From an uncultured Planctomycetota bacterium (GTDB lineage: Bacteria > Planctomycetota > Planctomycetia > Pirellulales > Thermoguttaceae), in the NCBI GenBank assembly GCA_900317365.1, contig ONGM01000249.1:1-52637 (forward strand): 52,637 bases of DNA. The letters are read 5' to 3'. A program made the position numbers and the translations under genes. Shown piece after piece: positions 1 to 8,819 of this stretch. Under the pieces are notes generated by a model. The model saw only the letters and a list, made by a program, of their open reading frames with translations, searched no databases and was not told where the DNA came from. The first letter of the stretch is position 1, and each line of letters starts with the position of its first letter.

Positions 1-1
1 C

Positions 2-1885
2 GAGTTCTCTTCTGAGGCGCTTCGGATTCTGATTCCGGCGAGCGCGACGAAAGGTTGCGAGAAGGAAGGGGAGTCCTTCGCGGCCGCCTTTATGCTCGGA
101 CTCACGGAATATTTCGGGAATATCGACCATCTTCGCGCGTCGGTCGTTTCGGAGCCGGACGTTAAGACAGGCTCGCGCCGCCTTTACCTGATCGCGTACG
201 ATTCCGTTCCCGGCGGGACGGGGTACCTGAACCAGTTCGTCGCGAATCCGAGCGCGATCCGCGACGTTTTGAGCAAGGCGCTCGAGCGCTTGACGACGTG
301 TTCGTGCCGGAACGACCCGGATAAGGACGGCTGCTTCCGTTGCCTTTTGGCGTACCGTCAAGGCGGGAGTCTTTCCTCCGTTTCGCGTTCGACGGCGATT
401 CTGCAACTAACGGAGATTTTAGCAGGGGGCGAGATCGAAAAGACGGACTGGGGCGATATCGATATCGACAAACTTCACCAGAGCGAGCTTGAACGACTGT
501 TTGTCTCGGCGCTCGGCAATCTCGGCAGTCGTCGTCGTCGGGTCGAGGTCGCGGAGGCGGTCGTGAACGGTCGTCCGGGCTTCCAAATGACGATCACGGA
601 GCGTTCGGAGACAGGCGCCGAAGAGGTGGGGAAGTGCGTTTGGGACGTCGAGCCGCAGGTCGATCTCAATAGCGATACGGACGGAATTAGCGTCGCGTCG
701 CGGGCGGACTTCGTCTTCTATCCACGCGCGTTCTATCCTCGTCCTCAGGAGGGGGAGGTCGATCCGCTTTTGGAGCACAAGCCGATCGCGGTCTTTACGG
801 ACGGTTTTTCGTGGCATGAAACGATCGTTGCGGACGATACGCTGAAGAGGAACGCGATCAGTCTGAGCGGGAAATATCGGGTGTGGTCGATATCGTACAA
901 CGACGTTCAGGGGACGCTCGAGAACGCGGAGTCGACCGGCACGCAGACGCTCGACGTTACGGAGACGCCGAACGCGGCGTTTTTCCAGAAGTATTTGAAC
1001 AATACGAAGGCGCCGTCGATCGCGCCGCAGGACGCGGTCGCGGACGCGCGGAATAAGCCGGCGAACTTCCAGCTTCTGCTCGAATACCTTTCGCGCCGAG
1101 ACGCGGAAACGGTCTTTCAGAAGAACGCGATCGCGTTTTCCTTCGCGACTCTTTCGCCGCAACCGCGCGTCGATCGCGCGGAGTTCGAGCTGTGGCGCGT
1201 CGAGTCGAAAAAGGCGTTCGAGCAGTTCCGCATCGGGTCGAACTCCGATTTCCAATTCGGTGAGAAGGGGCTTTTCAACGCCTGGCGTCCGCTCGGCGCC
1301 GTCGGATTGGTTACGGTCTATTCCGGGTGGAAACTGAGTCGTACGGAGACTCAGCAGGTCGACGTCGTCGCGGTTCTCGACGACGAGCTGACGTCGCAAA
1401 AGAACGCGTTCTATCAGGCGGAATGGCAGGGGTTCTGGCGTCTCGTCAACCTTCTTCAATTTAATCCGAACTTTGCGTTCGCGACGACGCGGGGTCTTTC
1501 GCCGTCCCCGACGAAACCGGGAATCTATTGGGAACTTCCGATTCCGGAGAAGACGGACTATACGGAGATCGTTTCGGACGCGAACGTCGAGGCGTGGAAG
1601 GACAACGTCTTGGATCTTCTCACGCCGGAGGAGGCGGAGGAGGGGGCGTTTGCGAACGCGTGCGTCGGGAAGGGCGTTCCCGCGCCGGATATGTGTTGGG
1701 AAGACATGACGTTGGAGGATCTCGGCAAGAAAGGTCGGGACGTCGCGCTCACGGTCGTTTTCGGCTGGCGCGATCGTAAAATCGCGTATGTTCCCGAGTC
1801 CCAGAAAGACGACGCCGCGCTTTTGCAAGAGTCGGGATGGACGGTTCTCACGACCGCCGCCGACCTGGAAACCGCAGGCTTTTAA
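2..1885 (+). CDS. C-terminal part of a large DUF1998 (MZB-type) helicase with a Vsr-like nuclease domain, 5' truncated by the window
   Basis: The frame is open from base 2, so the start and the expected helicase motor lie upstream of the window. Counting from the Met at 92, residues 70-84 hold a four-Cys cluster (C70, C72, C81, C84) followed by LLAYR, the zinc-binding signature of DUF1998/MrfA-type helicases. Residues about 131-270 read like a PD-(D/E)XK fold of the Vsr type: SELERLF, then ADFVF (D206), then IAVFTDGFSWHE (D237, H242), close in layout to Vsr (PDIVF...FVxGCFWH), and VWSISYNDV. A later WQGFWRLVNLLQF is, as I recall, also typical of these large helicases. The UvrD-like gene begins 43 bp downstream, so the two are probably co-transcribed. 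Family knowledge: DUF1998 helicases occur in DISARM (DrmB) and Druantia (DruE) defence and in MrfA repair. A defence role here is inference. Confidence 0.75.
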   Translation, partial: EFSSEALRILIPASATKGCEKEGESFAAAFMLGLTEYFGNIDHLRASVVSEPDVKTGSRRLYLIAYDSVPGGTGYLNQFVANPSAIRDVLSKALERLTTCSCRNDPDKDGCFRCLLAYRQGGSLSSVSRSTAILQLTEILAGGEIEKTDWGDIDIDKLHQSELERLFVSALGNLGSRRRRVEVAEAVVNGRPGFQMTITERSETGAEEVGKCVWDVEPQVDLNSDTDGISVASRADFVFYPRAFYPRPQEGEVDPLLEHKPIAVFTDGFSWHETIVADDTLKRNAISLSGKYRVWSISYNDVQGTLENAESTGTQTLDVTETPNAAFFQKYLNNTKAPSIAPQDAVADARNKPANFQLLLEYLSRRDAETVFQKNAIAFSFATLSPQPRVDRAEFELWRVESKKAFEQFRIGSNSDFQFGEKGLFNAWRPLGAVGLVTVYSGWKLSRTETQQVDVVAVLDDELTSQKNAFYQAEWQGFWRLVNLLQFNPNFAFATTRGLSPSPTKPGIYWELPIPEKTDYTEIVSDANVEAWKDNVLDLLTPEEAEEGAFANACVGKGVPAPDMCWEDMTLEDLGKKGRDVALTVVFGWRDRKIAYVPESQKDDAALLQESGWTVLTTAADLETAGF

Positions 1886-1928
1886 CCTAACTTACGACGT
1901 TTGATGACTCATTTGAAGACGAGAGAAA

Positions 1929-4055
1929 ATGAAACGAACCGAAACCATGTCGCCGTCGGCGCCGTATAAAATGAAATCCCTCTCGAGGGTCGTTCTTCGG
2001 GAACTGAGCAACCTTCCGACGTCGCCGCGCGCGAAGGCGTCGACCCTTTTCGGTCGATTGACGTCGAGCGGGTTTTCGTCGGAGGACGCGCCGGAGCCGA
2101 TCGCGGAGATTTCCTACGCGCTCGCAATCGACGACGATTACGCGATTGTTTATGCGCGCGCCGACGATTCGCCGGTCTGCGTCGCGTTGCACGTGGGACG
2201 TCGCGACGTCGTCGTTAATTGGGCGCGCCAGCATTACTGCGAATTGAATCCTCAAACCGGGTCGATCCAGGTCTATAATCCGGAGCCGTCGCGTCCTGCG
2301 CCTGCCTCGCAAAGCTCGCCGAAGCCTGCGCGCGGGCTATTCGACGCGATTTCCGACGCGGATCTTCTCGCGCTCGGTCTTCCGGAGCGTCAGCTCGCCT
2401 TCGCTCGAAGTCTGACGAGCGTCGCGGAACTGACGGGGGCGAGGGAGGATTTTTCGCCGGACGTCTACGAGCCGCTCCTCGATCTTACGGACGGGGAAGC
2501 GCTTGACGCCGTGCTGCGCCGTGTGCGCGCGCGCTCGACGCCGAGCCGCGATTTTGCGGACTCGCTCGAGAATAACGACGCGACGCGGCAGTACTTCTTC
2601 GCGCCGAGCGGGGAAGAGGATTTGAAGCGCGCGCTCGCGGAACCGCTCGCGCAATGGCGCGTCTTTCTGCATCCGGATCAGCGTCGACTTGCGTACGAAA
2701 CGAATTTTCGGGGACCCGCGCGAGTCCTCGGCGGCGCGGGAACGGGTAAGACGGTCGTCGCCATGCACCGCGCGAAATACCTCGCCGGGCGCGCGCCGAA
2801 AGGCGTTAAGATCCTCTTTACGACCTTTACGAAGAACCTCGCCGAAGATATTAAGGAGAATTTGCGTTCGATCTGCCAGCCGGAGGAACTCGAGAAGATC
2901 GACGTCGTTAATATAGACGCGTGGGTCGCCGGGTACTTGAAGAAGCGCCGAATCGCGACGCGCCTCGTTTACGGCGACGAACTCCGCGAGATCTGGAAAG
3001 AGGCGATCGACTTCGCGGACGGAACCTTCGACGTCGAGTTCTATCAAGAGGAATACGTGCGAGTCGTCGCGGCGAACGACGCGTTCTCCGAAGCGCTCTA
3101 TATGACGGCGCCTCGCGTCGGGCGTCGTACCCGCCTCGATCGCAAGAAGCGCCGCGAGGTCTGGAAGGTCTTTGAAGAGTTCCAAACTCGCCTGTCGAGT
3201 CGACGCGTTCGCGATTTCCACACCGCCGCATACGAATGCCGACGCTTTCTGGACACGGACCCCGGCGAGCGTTACCAGCATATTATCGTGGACGAGACGC
3301 AGGATCTTTCGTCGAGCGCGCTCCGACTTCTTCGCGCGCTCGCCGGTCCGGAGCACGACGACGACCTCTTCCTCGTCGGCGACGCGCACCAGCGAATCTA
3401 TAAGACGGTCGCGCCGCTGTCGAAATGCGGAATCAATATTCGCGGTCGATCGAGCAAACTGCGCGTCTGCTATCGCACCACGGAAGAAGTTCGCCGCGCC
3501 GCGTTCTCCTTGCTCAAAGGGATCCCCTTCGACGATCTCGACGATTCCTTCGACGACGAGAATTACCGAAGCCTCACGCAAGGCGCGAAGCCGGTCGTTA
3601 AGAATTTCGCGAATCCGGCCGACGAGAAAGATTACGTTCTCGCCCAAGTGAATCAGGCGTCGCGCGAATTTGAGAACGGAGTCGCCGAGATTTGCGTCGT
3701 TGCGCGGACGAAAGAGCTCGTCGATCAGTGGCGCGATTTCTTTAACGAACGCGATTTCGAGACGTATAAGATCGAGACGGGTCAGTCGGAGAATCGCGCG
3801 CGGAAAGGCCTGCGCTTCGCGACGATGCACCGCGTTAAAGGTCTGGAATTTCAGTACGTTTTCGTCGTTTCCGCCAACGCCGACGTCGTTCCGCCTTTCA
3901 AAGACGACGACCCCGAGGTTACCGAAGAAGATCGAATCGCGGAAAAGAGCCTGCTCTACGTCGCCCTGACTCGAGCGCGGAAGAACGTTTTTATCACCTC
4001 CTCCGGACGGGAGTCGGCCTACCTTGCCGTGCTCAACGACGAAAACGACGCCTAG
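1929..4055 (+). CDS. UvrD-like superfamily 1 DNA helicase with a RelE-like N-terminal domain
   Basis: A 708-residue SF1A helicase that would translocate on single-stranded DNA 3' to 5' using ATP. Visible motifs are Walker A GGAGTGKT (268-275), DETQD (455-459), VGDAHQRIY (483-491), YRTT (515-518), MHRVKGLEF (633-641) and VALTRAR (678-684), so all ATPase elements seem intact. Residues about 15-120 resemble the RelE/ParE-like domain found at the N-terminus of one UvrD subfamily, with a pattern of basic residues and ending VGRRDVVVNWARQHYCELNP. Whether that domain is a nuclease is unknown. Starts at 1929 or 1947 (Met7) are both possible and neither has a strong Shine-Dalgarno. It follows the DUF1998 gene closely, suggesting that two helicases of opposite families act together on foreign or damaged DNA. 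Confidence 0.85.
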   Translation: MKRTETMSPSAPYKMKSLSRVVLRELSNLPTSPRAKASTLFGRLTSSGFSSEDAPEPIAEISYALAIDDDYAIVYARADDSPVCVALHVGRRDVVVNWARQHYCELNPQTGSIQVYNPEPSRPAPASQSSPKPARGLFDAISDADLLALGLPERQLAFARSLTSVAELTGAREDFSPDVYEPLLDLTDGEALDAVLRRVRARSTPSRDFADSLENNDATRQYFFAPSGEEDLKRALAEPLAQWRVFLHPDQRRLAYETNFRGPARVLGGAGTGKTVVAMHRAKYLAGRAPKGVKILFTTFTKNLAEDIKENLRSICQPEELEKIDVVNIDAWVAGYLKKRRIATRLVYGDELREIWKEAIDFADGTFDVEFYQEEYVRVVAANDAFSEALYMTAPRVGRRTRLDRKKRREVWKVFEEFQTRLSSRRVRDFHTAAYECRRFLDTDPGERYQHIIVDETQDLSSSALRLLRALAGPEHDDDLFLVGDAHQRIYKTVAPLSKCGINIRGRSSKLRVCYRTTEEVRRAAFSLLKGIPFDDLDDSFDDENYRSLTQGAKPVVKNFANPADEKDYVLAQVNQASREFENGVAEICVVARTKELVDQWRDFFNERDFETYKIETGQSENRARKGLRFATMHRVKGLEFQYVFVVSANADVVPPFKDDDPEVTEEDRIAEKSLLYVALTRARKNVFITSSGRESAYLAVLNDENDA

Positions 4056-4086
4056 CCTCGCCTTGCCCGAGCGGCGTAAAGAGACG

Positions 4087-4126
4087 AAAAAAAGGCGCCC
4101 GACTGCGCGCGCGGTCGGACGCCTTT
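4087..4126 (-). terminator. Rho-independent terminator after the CbiX-like gene
   Basis: A long GC-rich hairpin (arms 4091-4104 and 4113-4126 with one mismatch and one wobble pair) ends on the minus strand in a run of T (A7 at 4087-4093 on the plus strand). It lies between convergent genes and may also help stop the helicase transcript, but the plus side has only three T. Confidence 0.7.
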
Positions 4127-4172
4127 CCGTTACCGGGGAAGGGGAAATCCCTCGGCGAGTTGGGGCGGGCGC

Positions 4173-5153
4173 CTAGTGTTTGCTCGCTTCGACGGCGAGA
4201 TCGTAGATGAACTGCGGAGTCTCTTCAAATTCGCCGATTCGCCCTTCCGAGCAGACGTAATCGAGCCCTTCGAGGGACGCGGAGTCGTCCCCTTCCTGCT
4301 TGGCGAATTTCTGAATGCGTTCGACGAAGGATTTCGCGGAGGATGCGAGATAGATCGCGACGATCACGGTTTTCTTCCCGTCTTTCGTGTTCTTTTCGAC
4401 GACCGGCTTGACCTTTTTGCCGAAGGTTTGACCCATTTCGCAAAAGACGCTCTGAACGGAGTCGAACCCGAGTTCTCCTGCGGCGTCGAGCGCGTCTTGC
4501 GTTAAGGAGTCGACGAGCCCGGCGTAGCCTTCGTCGCCGTGCGCGAGGACGAGAAGTCGTTCGTTTTTCGGGTTCTTCATCGTCGCCTTCGCCTCGGCGA
4601 CGACGAAATCTTTGAGAAGATCGCCGGCGCTGAGAGTCGGGGTCAGCGCGATCGGGAGCTTCGTCTTGACGATTCGCGCGCCTTCCTCTCGCGCGGCTTC
4701 GCGCGCTTGCGGATCGCCGTAGAGTCCGAGAATCGTAACGACGTCAAATTGGACGTGGCTCGTCGGGTAAATAAAGACCGGGGAAACGACGACCGCGTCG
4801 CAACCTTGCTTTTCGAGTCGCGAGAAGCCCTCGACGACGTCGTTCTCGAAGTTGAATTCCATATCGCACCCGTCGACGGCGGCGAAGACTTTCTTTTCCG
4901 CGTTGATCTTGGCGACTTTATCGACGATCGAGCCGGTTAGGTTCGCCCAATTTGGACCCGGCGCGCCGTGGAAGACGAGGAGTAGCCCGATCTTTTCCCC
5001 GCGCGGCGTGAGCTCGCGCTCGACCTGCGCCTTGCGCTCCGGGGACATTTGGGGCGCGCCCGGCTGAGCGTTCGCTTGACCGATGAAGAGCGCCGACGTC
5101 AAAAGCGCGACGAGACACGCCGCCGCGCGACTGCGAAACGAATTGAATTTCAT
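4173..5153 (-). CDS. exported CbiX/SirB-like (class II chelatase fold) protein
   Basis: A 326-residue protein with a signal peptide (hydrophobic residues about 11-25, likely cut after ANA at 29). The mature part has two CbiX-like half domains. The first contains LLLVFHGAPG (H62) and PTSHVQFDV (H133), where sirohydrochlorin cobaltochelatases place their metal-binding histidines. The second contains LVLAHGDEG (H205). Classical CbiX acts in the cytoplasm on sirohydrochlorin in cobalamin or siroheme synthesis, but this copy is exported and no other tetrapyrrole gene is nearby. A periplasmic metal-binding or heme-related function is therefore equally possible. A GAGG Shine-Dalgarno sits 6-7 nt before the ATG. 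The DUF1559 gene lies 131 bp upstream on the same strand. Confidence 0.7.
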   Translation of the reverse strand: MKFNSFRSRAAACLVALLTSALFIGQANAQPGAPQMSPERKAQVERELTPRGEKIGLLLVFHGAPGPNWANLTGSIVDKVAKINAEKKVFAAVDGCDMEFNFENDVVEGFSRLEKQGCDAVVVSPVFIYPTSHVQFDVVTILGLYGDPQAREAAREEGARIVKTKLPIALTPTLSAGDLLKDFVVAEAKATMKNPKNERLLVLAHGDEGYAGLVDSLTQDALDAAGELGFDSVQSVFCEMGQTFGKKVKPVVEKNTKDGKKTVIVAIYLASSAKSFVERIQKFAKQEGDDSASLEGLDYVCSEGRIGEFEETPQFIYDLAVEASKH

Positions 5154-5227
5154 CTTTTGCCTCTTACGTTGTTTATCGTAACGTTGGATTTGAAATTAAC
5201 GTAGCGTTGCGAGAACGTTTCTCGCCC

Positions 5228-5240
5228 GCCTCGCCTAGCC
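5228..5240 (+). repeat. dispersed 13-mer GCCTCGCCTAGCC, copy 1
   Basis: The same 13 bases occur exactly, on the other strand, at 23775-23787 and 52617-52629. Near matches occur at 4051-4063 and 32694-32706. This copy is intergenic. Confidence 0.5.
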
Positions 5241-5284
5241 CGCCTCGCGGCGAAGGGTGGGGCGGCGCGCGAGTCGACCCGCGG

Positions 5285-6352
5285 TTAGAGTTCGTTCGTT
5301 TCTCCGCCTGCGACGGTTGCGGCGGCGCGCCATGCGTCGAGGTCGACCGTGTCGGAGACGTAGTGAACGGAGCCGTCGGCGAAGAGCGCGTTGACCCCGG
5401 ACGCGTGATAGCTTCGCGCGTCGTAGAAGCCGTAGTTCATGTAGTTGCAGGTCGCCTGTTGCGCGTTCGGGGGTAGGAAAGCGCCGAAGGTGGTGTATAC
5501 AGGGGAGCCGGAGAGCCACGTTCCGCAACGGTCGGTCGACCATCTCGGGGACGCGATTCCGCGCTGGATCGCCTCGACCTCGGCGGGGGTCTTAACGGTG
5601 AAGTCCTTGAACGAGGTCATCATGACGACGACCTGTCGGAGCTGTTTCGCGGCGACGATTTCGTCGTACGACCCGGTGATCGAGGTTCCTTTTCCCGGTC
5701 CGATCGTCGATTCCGCCATGAAGAGCGTGTTGGAAGTTCCGTCGACGATCGCGGAGAGTTTATTATTGCAGCCGTAATAGAACATTCCGTTGGATTTGAC
5801 GGTACCGTCGACGAGCGTCCCGATCTTTGCGGCGTCGGAACCGGTGCAGACGCAGTAGCTCGACGGATAGAGGTTCGCCGGCGTCGCGTTCGTATTCGCG
5901 GCGTCCGTATAGATCGAGAAGGACGTCTGAACCTTTTGACCGGCCTGAGGAACGCTCGGGCACGAGAGAAACGGGGCGTTCTCTTCGAGCGCCTGCGTCA
6001 GGTGATTGAGAATGGCGAGATTCCCCATTCCGACGGTCTTATAGACCGGTTGCGAGTAGTCGATGAGCGACGCGATATTCGACGCTTCCATAAATGGGAA
6101 GAGCCTCGCCTGAACGGAGAAAGCGGTCGCGGACTTCTCCCCCATAGGGGGATAGGCTTCGTTGTAAGTTTGGACGTAGTTATGCAACGCAAGTCCGTAT
6201 TGTTTCAGGTTGTTGGAGCATTGCATTCTTCGCGCCGCTTCGCGCGCCGCTTGCACGGCGGGGAGCAGTAGTCCAATCAAAATGCCGATGATGGCGATAA
6301 CGACGAGGAGCTCGACGAGAGTAAACCCTCGCGAACGGCGATATGATTTCAT
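5285..6352 (-). CDS. DUF1559 domain protein with prepilin-type N-terminal cleavage/methylation site
   Basis: A 355-residue member of the large planctomycete DUF1559 family. The N-terminus [12 protein letters not shown] is a type IV prepilin signal, with predicted cleavage after G9, methylation of F10 and E14 at the +5 position. A hydrophobic helix to about residue 33 and the family sequence [18 protein letters not shown] follow. Near the end, [19 protein letters not shown] is the H-x9-DG motif that ends this family. The product should be a membrane-anchored, pseudopilin-like surface or periplasmic protein, and its precise role is not known. The start is supported by GAGG about 7 nt before the ATG. 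Confidence 0.92.
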   Translation of the reverse strand: MKSYRRSRGFTLVELLVVIAIIGILIGLLLPAVQAAREAARRMQCSNNLKQYGLALHNYVQTYNEAYPPMGEKSATAFSVQARLFPFMEASNIASLIDYSQPVYKTVGMGNLAILNHLTQALEENAPFLSCPSVPQAGQKVQTSFSIYTDAANTNATPANLYPSSYCVCTGSDAAKIGTLVDGTVKSNGMFYYGCNNKLSAIVDGTSNTLFMAESTIGPGKGTSITGSYDEIVAAKQLRQVVVMMTSFKDFTVKTPAEVEAIQRGIASPRWSTDRCGTWLSGSPVYTTFGAFLPPNAQQATCNYMNYGFYDARSYHASGVNALFADGSVHYVSDTVDLDAWRAAATVAGGETNEL

Positions 6353-6976
6353 AATAATCCTCTGAGCGGAATCGCGACCCGAAGCTTGAAGAAGTGGAGA
6401 GTAACGGTGGGGCGACTAGCAGTTGTGAAACGTGATTAGTTTTGTGCGTCTAACAAGGTTTTTCTAGTGTTTTTTATCTGTTCAGTGAGCTTTTGTTATT
6501 GTGTAAATGGAATTTAAAAACGTTTGACGATATTGTTCGCTCTTCTGGCGACGTTTCTATGATATATCGGAAAGCAGAAAAGTCAATGGGAAAAGTTAGA
6601 AAAGACTAAGATATTTGTTCGGACATTGATCTCTTTCATCAGTCGACTCTTTTCGCCGGCGTTTTTAAAAAAATTTTTTTGGGCTTCTTGACGTTTGCCA
6701 AATCTCGATTAGAATCTTGCGTTTGTTGCGACGATTCGAGAAATATTGGAAAGAATCGGCGTTTGTACAGTTTTCCTAGTCTTGCTTTTTTTACAGGAGC
6801 GCGCGCCTTCCCCTAGTTTAACGCATATTGAATTGTTCTTTGACCGTTTGCGCTTCAAACGGTTTTTCAAGTGGCGACGGAGCGATTGCCATTTGTCTTT
6901 CAATCTCTTCTAGACGTCCCTTTAACGTCTGCATTCTTTTTGGTAGTCGCTTGTTGAACATTATGGAGGTTCTATT
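6353..6976. other. 624-bp AT-rich intergenic island between divergent genes
   Basis: No convincing gene. Base composition is clearly richer in A and T than the neighbours, including the run T5-A7-T7 at 6662-6680, which contains a perfect A7T7 palindrome. It separates the DUF1559 gene (-) from the LRR gene (+), so promoters for both probably lie here. A 47-codon minus-strand reading frame at 6818-6961 has protein-like codon content but no Shine-Dalgarno. Confidence 0.6.
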
Positions 6977-7489
6977 GTGAACTACGATTTGAAATATGAA
7001 TATTCCGCTCGCGAAGAGGGCTATGTCGTCGTCGGAATCACGCACGCGACGCGCAATCTGGTCGACGTCGAGGTCCCTTCGAGCTACCGAGGAACGCCGG
7101 TCGTCGGCATTGGATTCGGCGCGTTTGACTGCGACGAATTCATTAGGAGCGCGTCGTTGCCGACGACGATTCGCATGATCGCCGCCAACGCGTTCGCGTA
7201 CTGCCTCAACCTTGAGAGAGTCGCGCTTCCGCGATATTTGGAGGAACTCAGCGTCGGCGTTTTTCTCCGCTGCGCGCGCGTTTCAAGCCTGATTCTCCCG
7301 AATTCCCTAAGAACGATTCGGCAGTTGGCGCTCTTCGGTTCCGGGGTTCGCAGCCTCGCGATACCTGCGTCGACGACCGCGATTTTTCCTCAGGCGATTC
7401 CGCAAGGCGCCGTTTTGCACGGCGCGACCGGCACGTTCGCCGAAACGTTCGCGCGTCGAAACGGATTTCGCTTTCGTACCCTTCGATAA
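6977..7489 (+). CDS. BspA-type leucine-rich-repeat (LRR_5) protein
   Basis: A 170-residue protein made of BspA/LRR_5 repeats such as VVGIGFGAF, IRMIAANAFAYCLNLERVALP, then LRTIRQLALFG. It ends in the usual cap TFAETFARRNGF. The start is GTG at 6977, supported by a perfect GGAGG at 6965-6969 with 7 nt spacing. No signal peptide or membrane segment is visible, so it is likely cytoplasmic, unlike many surface BspA proteins. Such repeats bind proteins and the partner is unknown. A second LRR_5 gene lies 578 bp downstream. The stop codon lies inside a 10-bp tandem repeat. Confidence 0.8.
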   Translation: MNYDLKYEYSAREEGYVVVGITHATRNLVDVEVPSSYRGTPVVGIGFGAFDCDEFIRSASLPTTIRMIAANAFAYCLNLERVALPRYLEELSVGVFLRCARVSSLILPNSLRTIRQLALFGSGVRSLAIPASTTAIFPQAIPQGAVLHGATGTFAETFARRNGFRFRTLR

Positions 7490-7525
7490 CGACTGATAAC
7501 GACTGATAACGACTGATAACGACGA
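7486..7525 (+). repeat. 10-bp tandem repeat (ATAACGACTG) about 3.8 copies
   Basis: Copies begin at 7486, 7496, 7506 and 7516, the last diverging at its final two bases. The first copy supplies the TAA stop of the LRR gene. A small hairpin with a GCGA loop (7520-7537) overlaps the end. Confidence 0.85.
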
Positions 7526-8067
7526 AGCGATTCGTCGATAGTCCGGATAACAAACGTTCATGAATCGGGATTCCTTATGAGAGCGTTTTCTAACGACGAC
7601 GTTTTTCGCCCCTCCCGGAGTCGGCGAGGGGCAGAGTTCGCGCGACGTACGTTGAACTTTTTGTCATATCTTTTACAAAATTTACTTTAGTTTGTCTCGA
7701 AATCGATATATACATGTTTAGACGATCGCCAAAGCGAGCGCGATCGCGACCGTTTACATAGGAGCAACTGAATTGATTAGGTAACGCCGTCGATTGACCT
7801 CTATTTTTCCGCGTTTTTACGTCGAGCTATTTCCTCGGCGCATTGCGACGTCTCTGGCGTCGGTCTTTTTTACGACATGAACCAATGCTCACGAGGAGAA
7901 TCGCGCGCTTTCACAGGGAACAATCGGCGCCGCCCCCAGTTTCGTTTTATTAGCGAAACGTCCGCCGCATTAGGCGCAAGTTTTCGACGTCGGCGTTTAA
8001 TCGCGCCTGCGCCGACTCACAAGCTCGTAAAGGTCGTTCTTACGAGCAAAACAAAAGGAGTGTTAAA
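7526..8067. other. gene-less stretch between the two LRR genes
   Basis: I see no supported gene. A hairpin with arms GCCCCTC/GAGGGGC (7608-7614 and 7626-7632) has no T-run. An AT-rich part at about 7650-7720 could carry the promoter of the second LRR gene, but no clear -35/-10 pair stands out. Confidence 0.5.
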
Positions 8068-8655
8068 ATGTCGAACATTCGACCAATTATTGCCACGATC
8101 GCCACGGTCGCGAAGTACGTTCAGTTGCTTGTCTCCGCCGTCGCCGGTACGGACTGCTTCGTCGTCAAAGGACTGGATCGCAAACTTCTCGGACAACGTA
8201 GCGCGGCGCTTGAGATCGACAACGAGTCCGTCGTTGAGATCGCCGCCGGCGCTTTCAAGGGATTGGGACGGCTCACCGGAGTCTCTATGTCCAAGTCGAA
8301 GATTCGCGTTATTGGCGAGAGCGCGTTCGAACGGTGCGACTCCGTCGTTGCGATGACCTTTCCCCCGAATCTTGTCAAGATTCCGGCGCGCATGTGCAAA
8401 CTCTGCACGTCCTTGACGTCGATCGATCTTCCCGACGTTCAATCCATCGGCGCCGAAGCTTTTCTCGGGTGTCGCGGACTGAAAACGGTGCGCATTCCCG
8501 CCTCCGTGCGCTACATTGGCGAGAAAGCCTTCATGAATTGCGGTCTGGAACGCGTCGTGATCGAAGGAACGGACGTCGAGATCGCCGCGAACGCGTTCGA
8601 TGGCAACGCGCCGAATCTTGAAATTGTGCGCCCGCCTGAGTCTCGCGCCGCGTAG
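8068..8655 (+). CDS. BspA-type leucine-rich-repeat (LRR_5) protein
   Basis: A 195-residue protein. Residues about 55-185 consist of LRR_5 repeats of the form IRVIGESAFERC, VQSIGAEAFLGC and VRYIGEKAFMNC alternating with P-containing strands. The first 45 residues do not match the repeat. AAAGGAG at 8054-8060 with 7 nt spacing supports the ATG at 8068. It resembles the LRR gene upstream in type but is not a close copy. The role is unknown and protein binding is expected. The 3' region carries paired inverted repeats and a strong terminator. Confidence 0.8.
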   Translation: MSNIRPIIATIATVAKYVQLLVSAVAGTDCFVVKGLDRKLLGQRSAALEIDNESVVEIAAGAFKGLGRLTGVSMSKSKIRVIGESAFERCDSVVAMTFPPNLVKIPARMCKLCTSLTSIDLPDVQSIGAEAFLGCRGLKTVRIPASVRYIGEKAFMNCGLERVVIEGTDVEIAANAFDGNAPNLEIVRPPESRAA

Positions 8656-8681
8656 TCTTGCCGCGTAGTCTCGTTTGCCGG

Positions 8682-8802
8682 GGGGGACGCCGAATTGTGT
8701 CGAAGCCGTTTCGTCGTCGTCCGCGTCCCGCGTTTCAGCTTGCGCGACGCTACGACGCGTCGGCGGGTCGGCGTCCCCCTTCTCGTGATTTTACGAAACG
8801 GC
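8682..8802 (+). ncRNA. candidate structured RNA element (possible pseudoknot) in the 3' region of the LRR gene
   Basis: Two perfect complementary pairs are interleaved. The arm GGGGGACGCCGA at 8682-8693 pairs with 8768-8779 (12 bp), and GCCGTTTCGT at 8705-8714 pairs with 8793-8802 (10 bp). This order (A, B, A', B') is that of an H-type pseudoknot. A terminator follows at 8820. Function is unknown and no homologous RNA family was recognised. Confidence 0.35.
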
Positions 8803-8819
8803 GTCTGTGAAATCGTCTA

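Noticed and set aside
419..1828. 469-codon minus-strand frame opposite the DUF1998 helicase gene
   Set aside because: Extremely Arg-rich antisense shadow of a gene with clear zinc and nuclease motifs on the plus strand.
7608..7632. Hairpin GCCCCTC/GAGGGGC as a terminator of the first LRR gene
   Set aside because: No T-run on either strand, so I do not call it a terminator.
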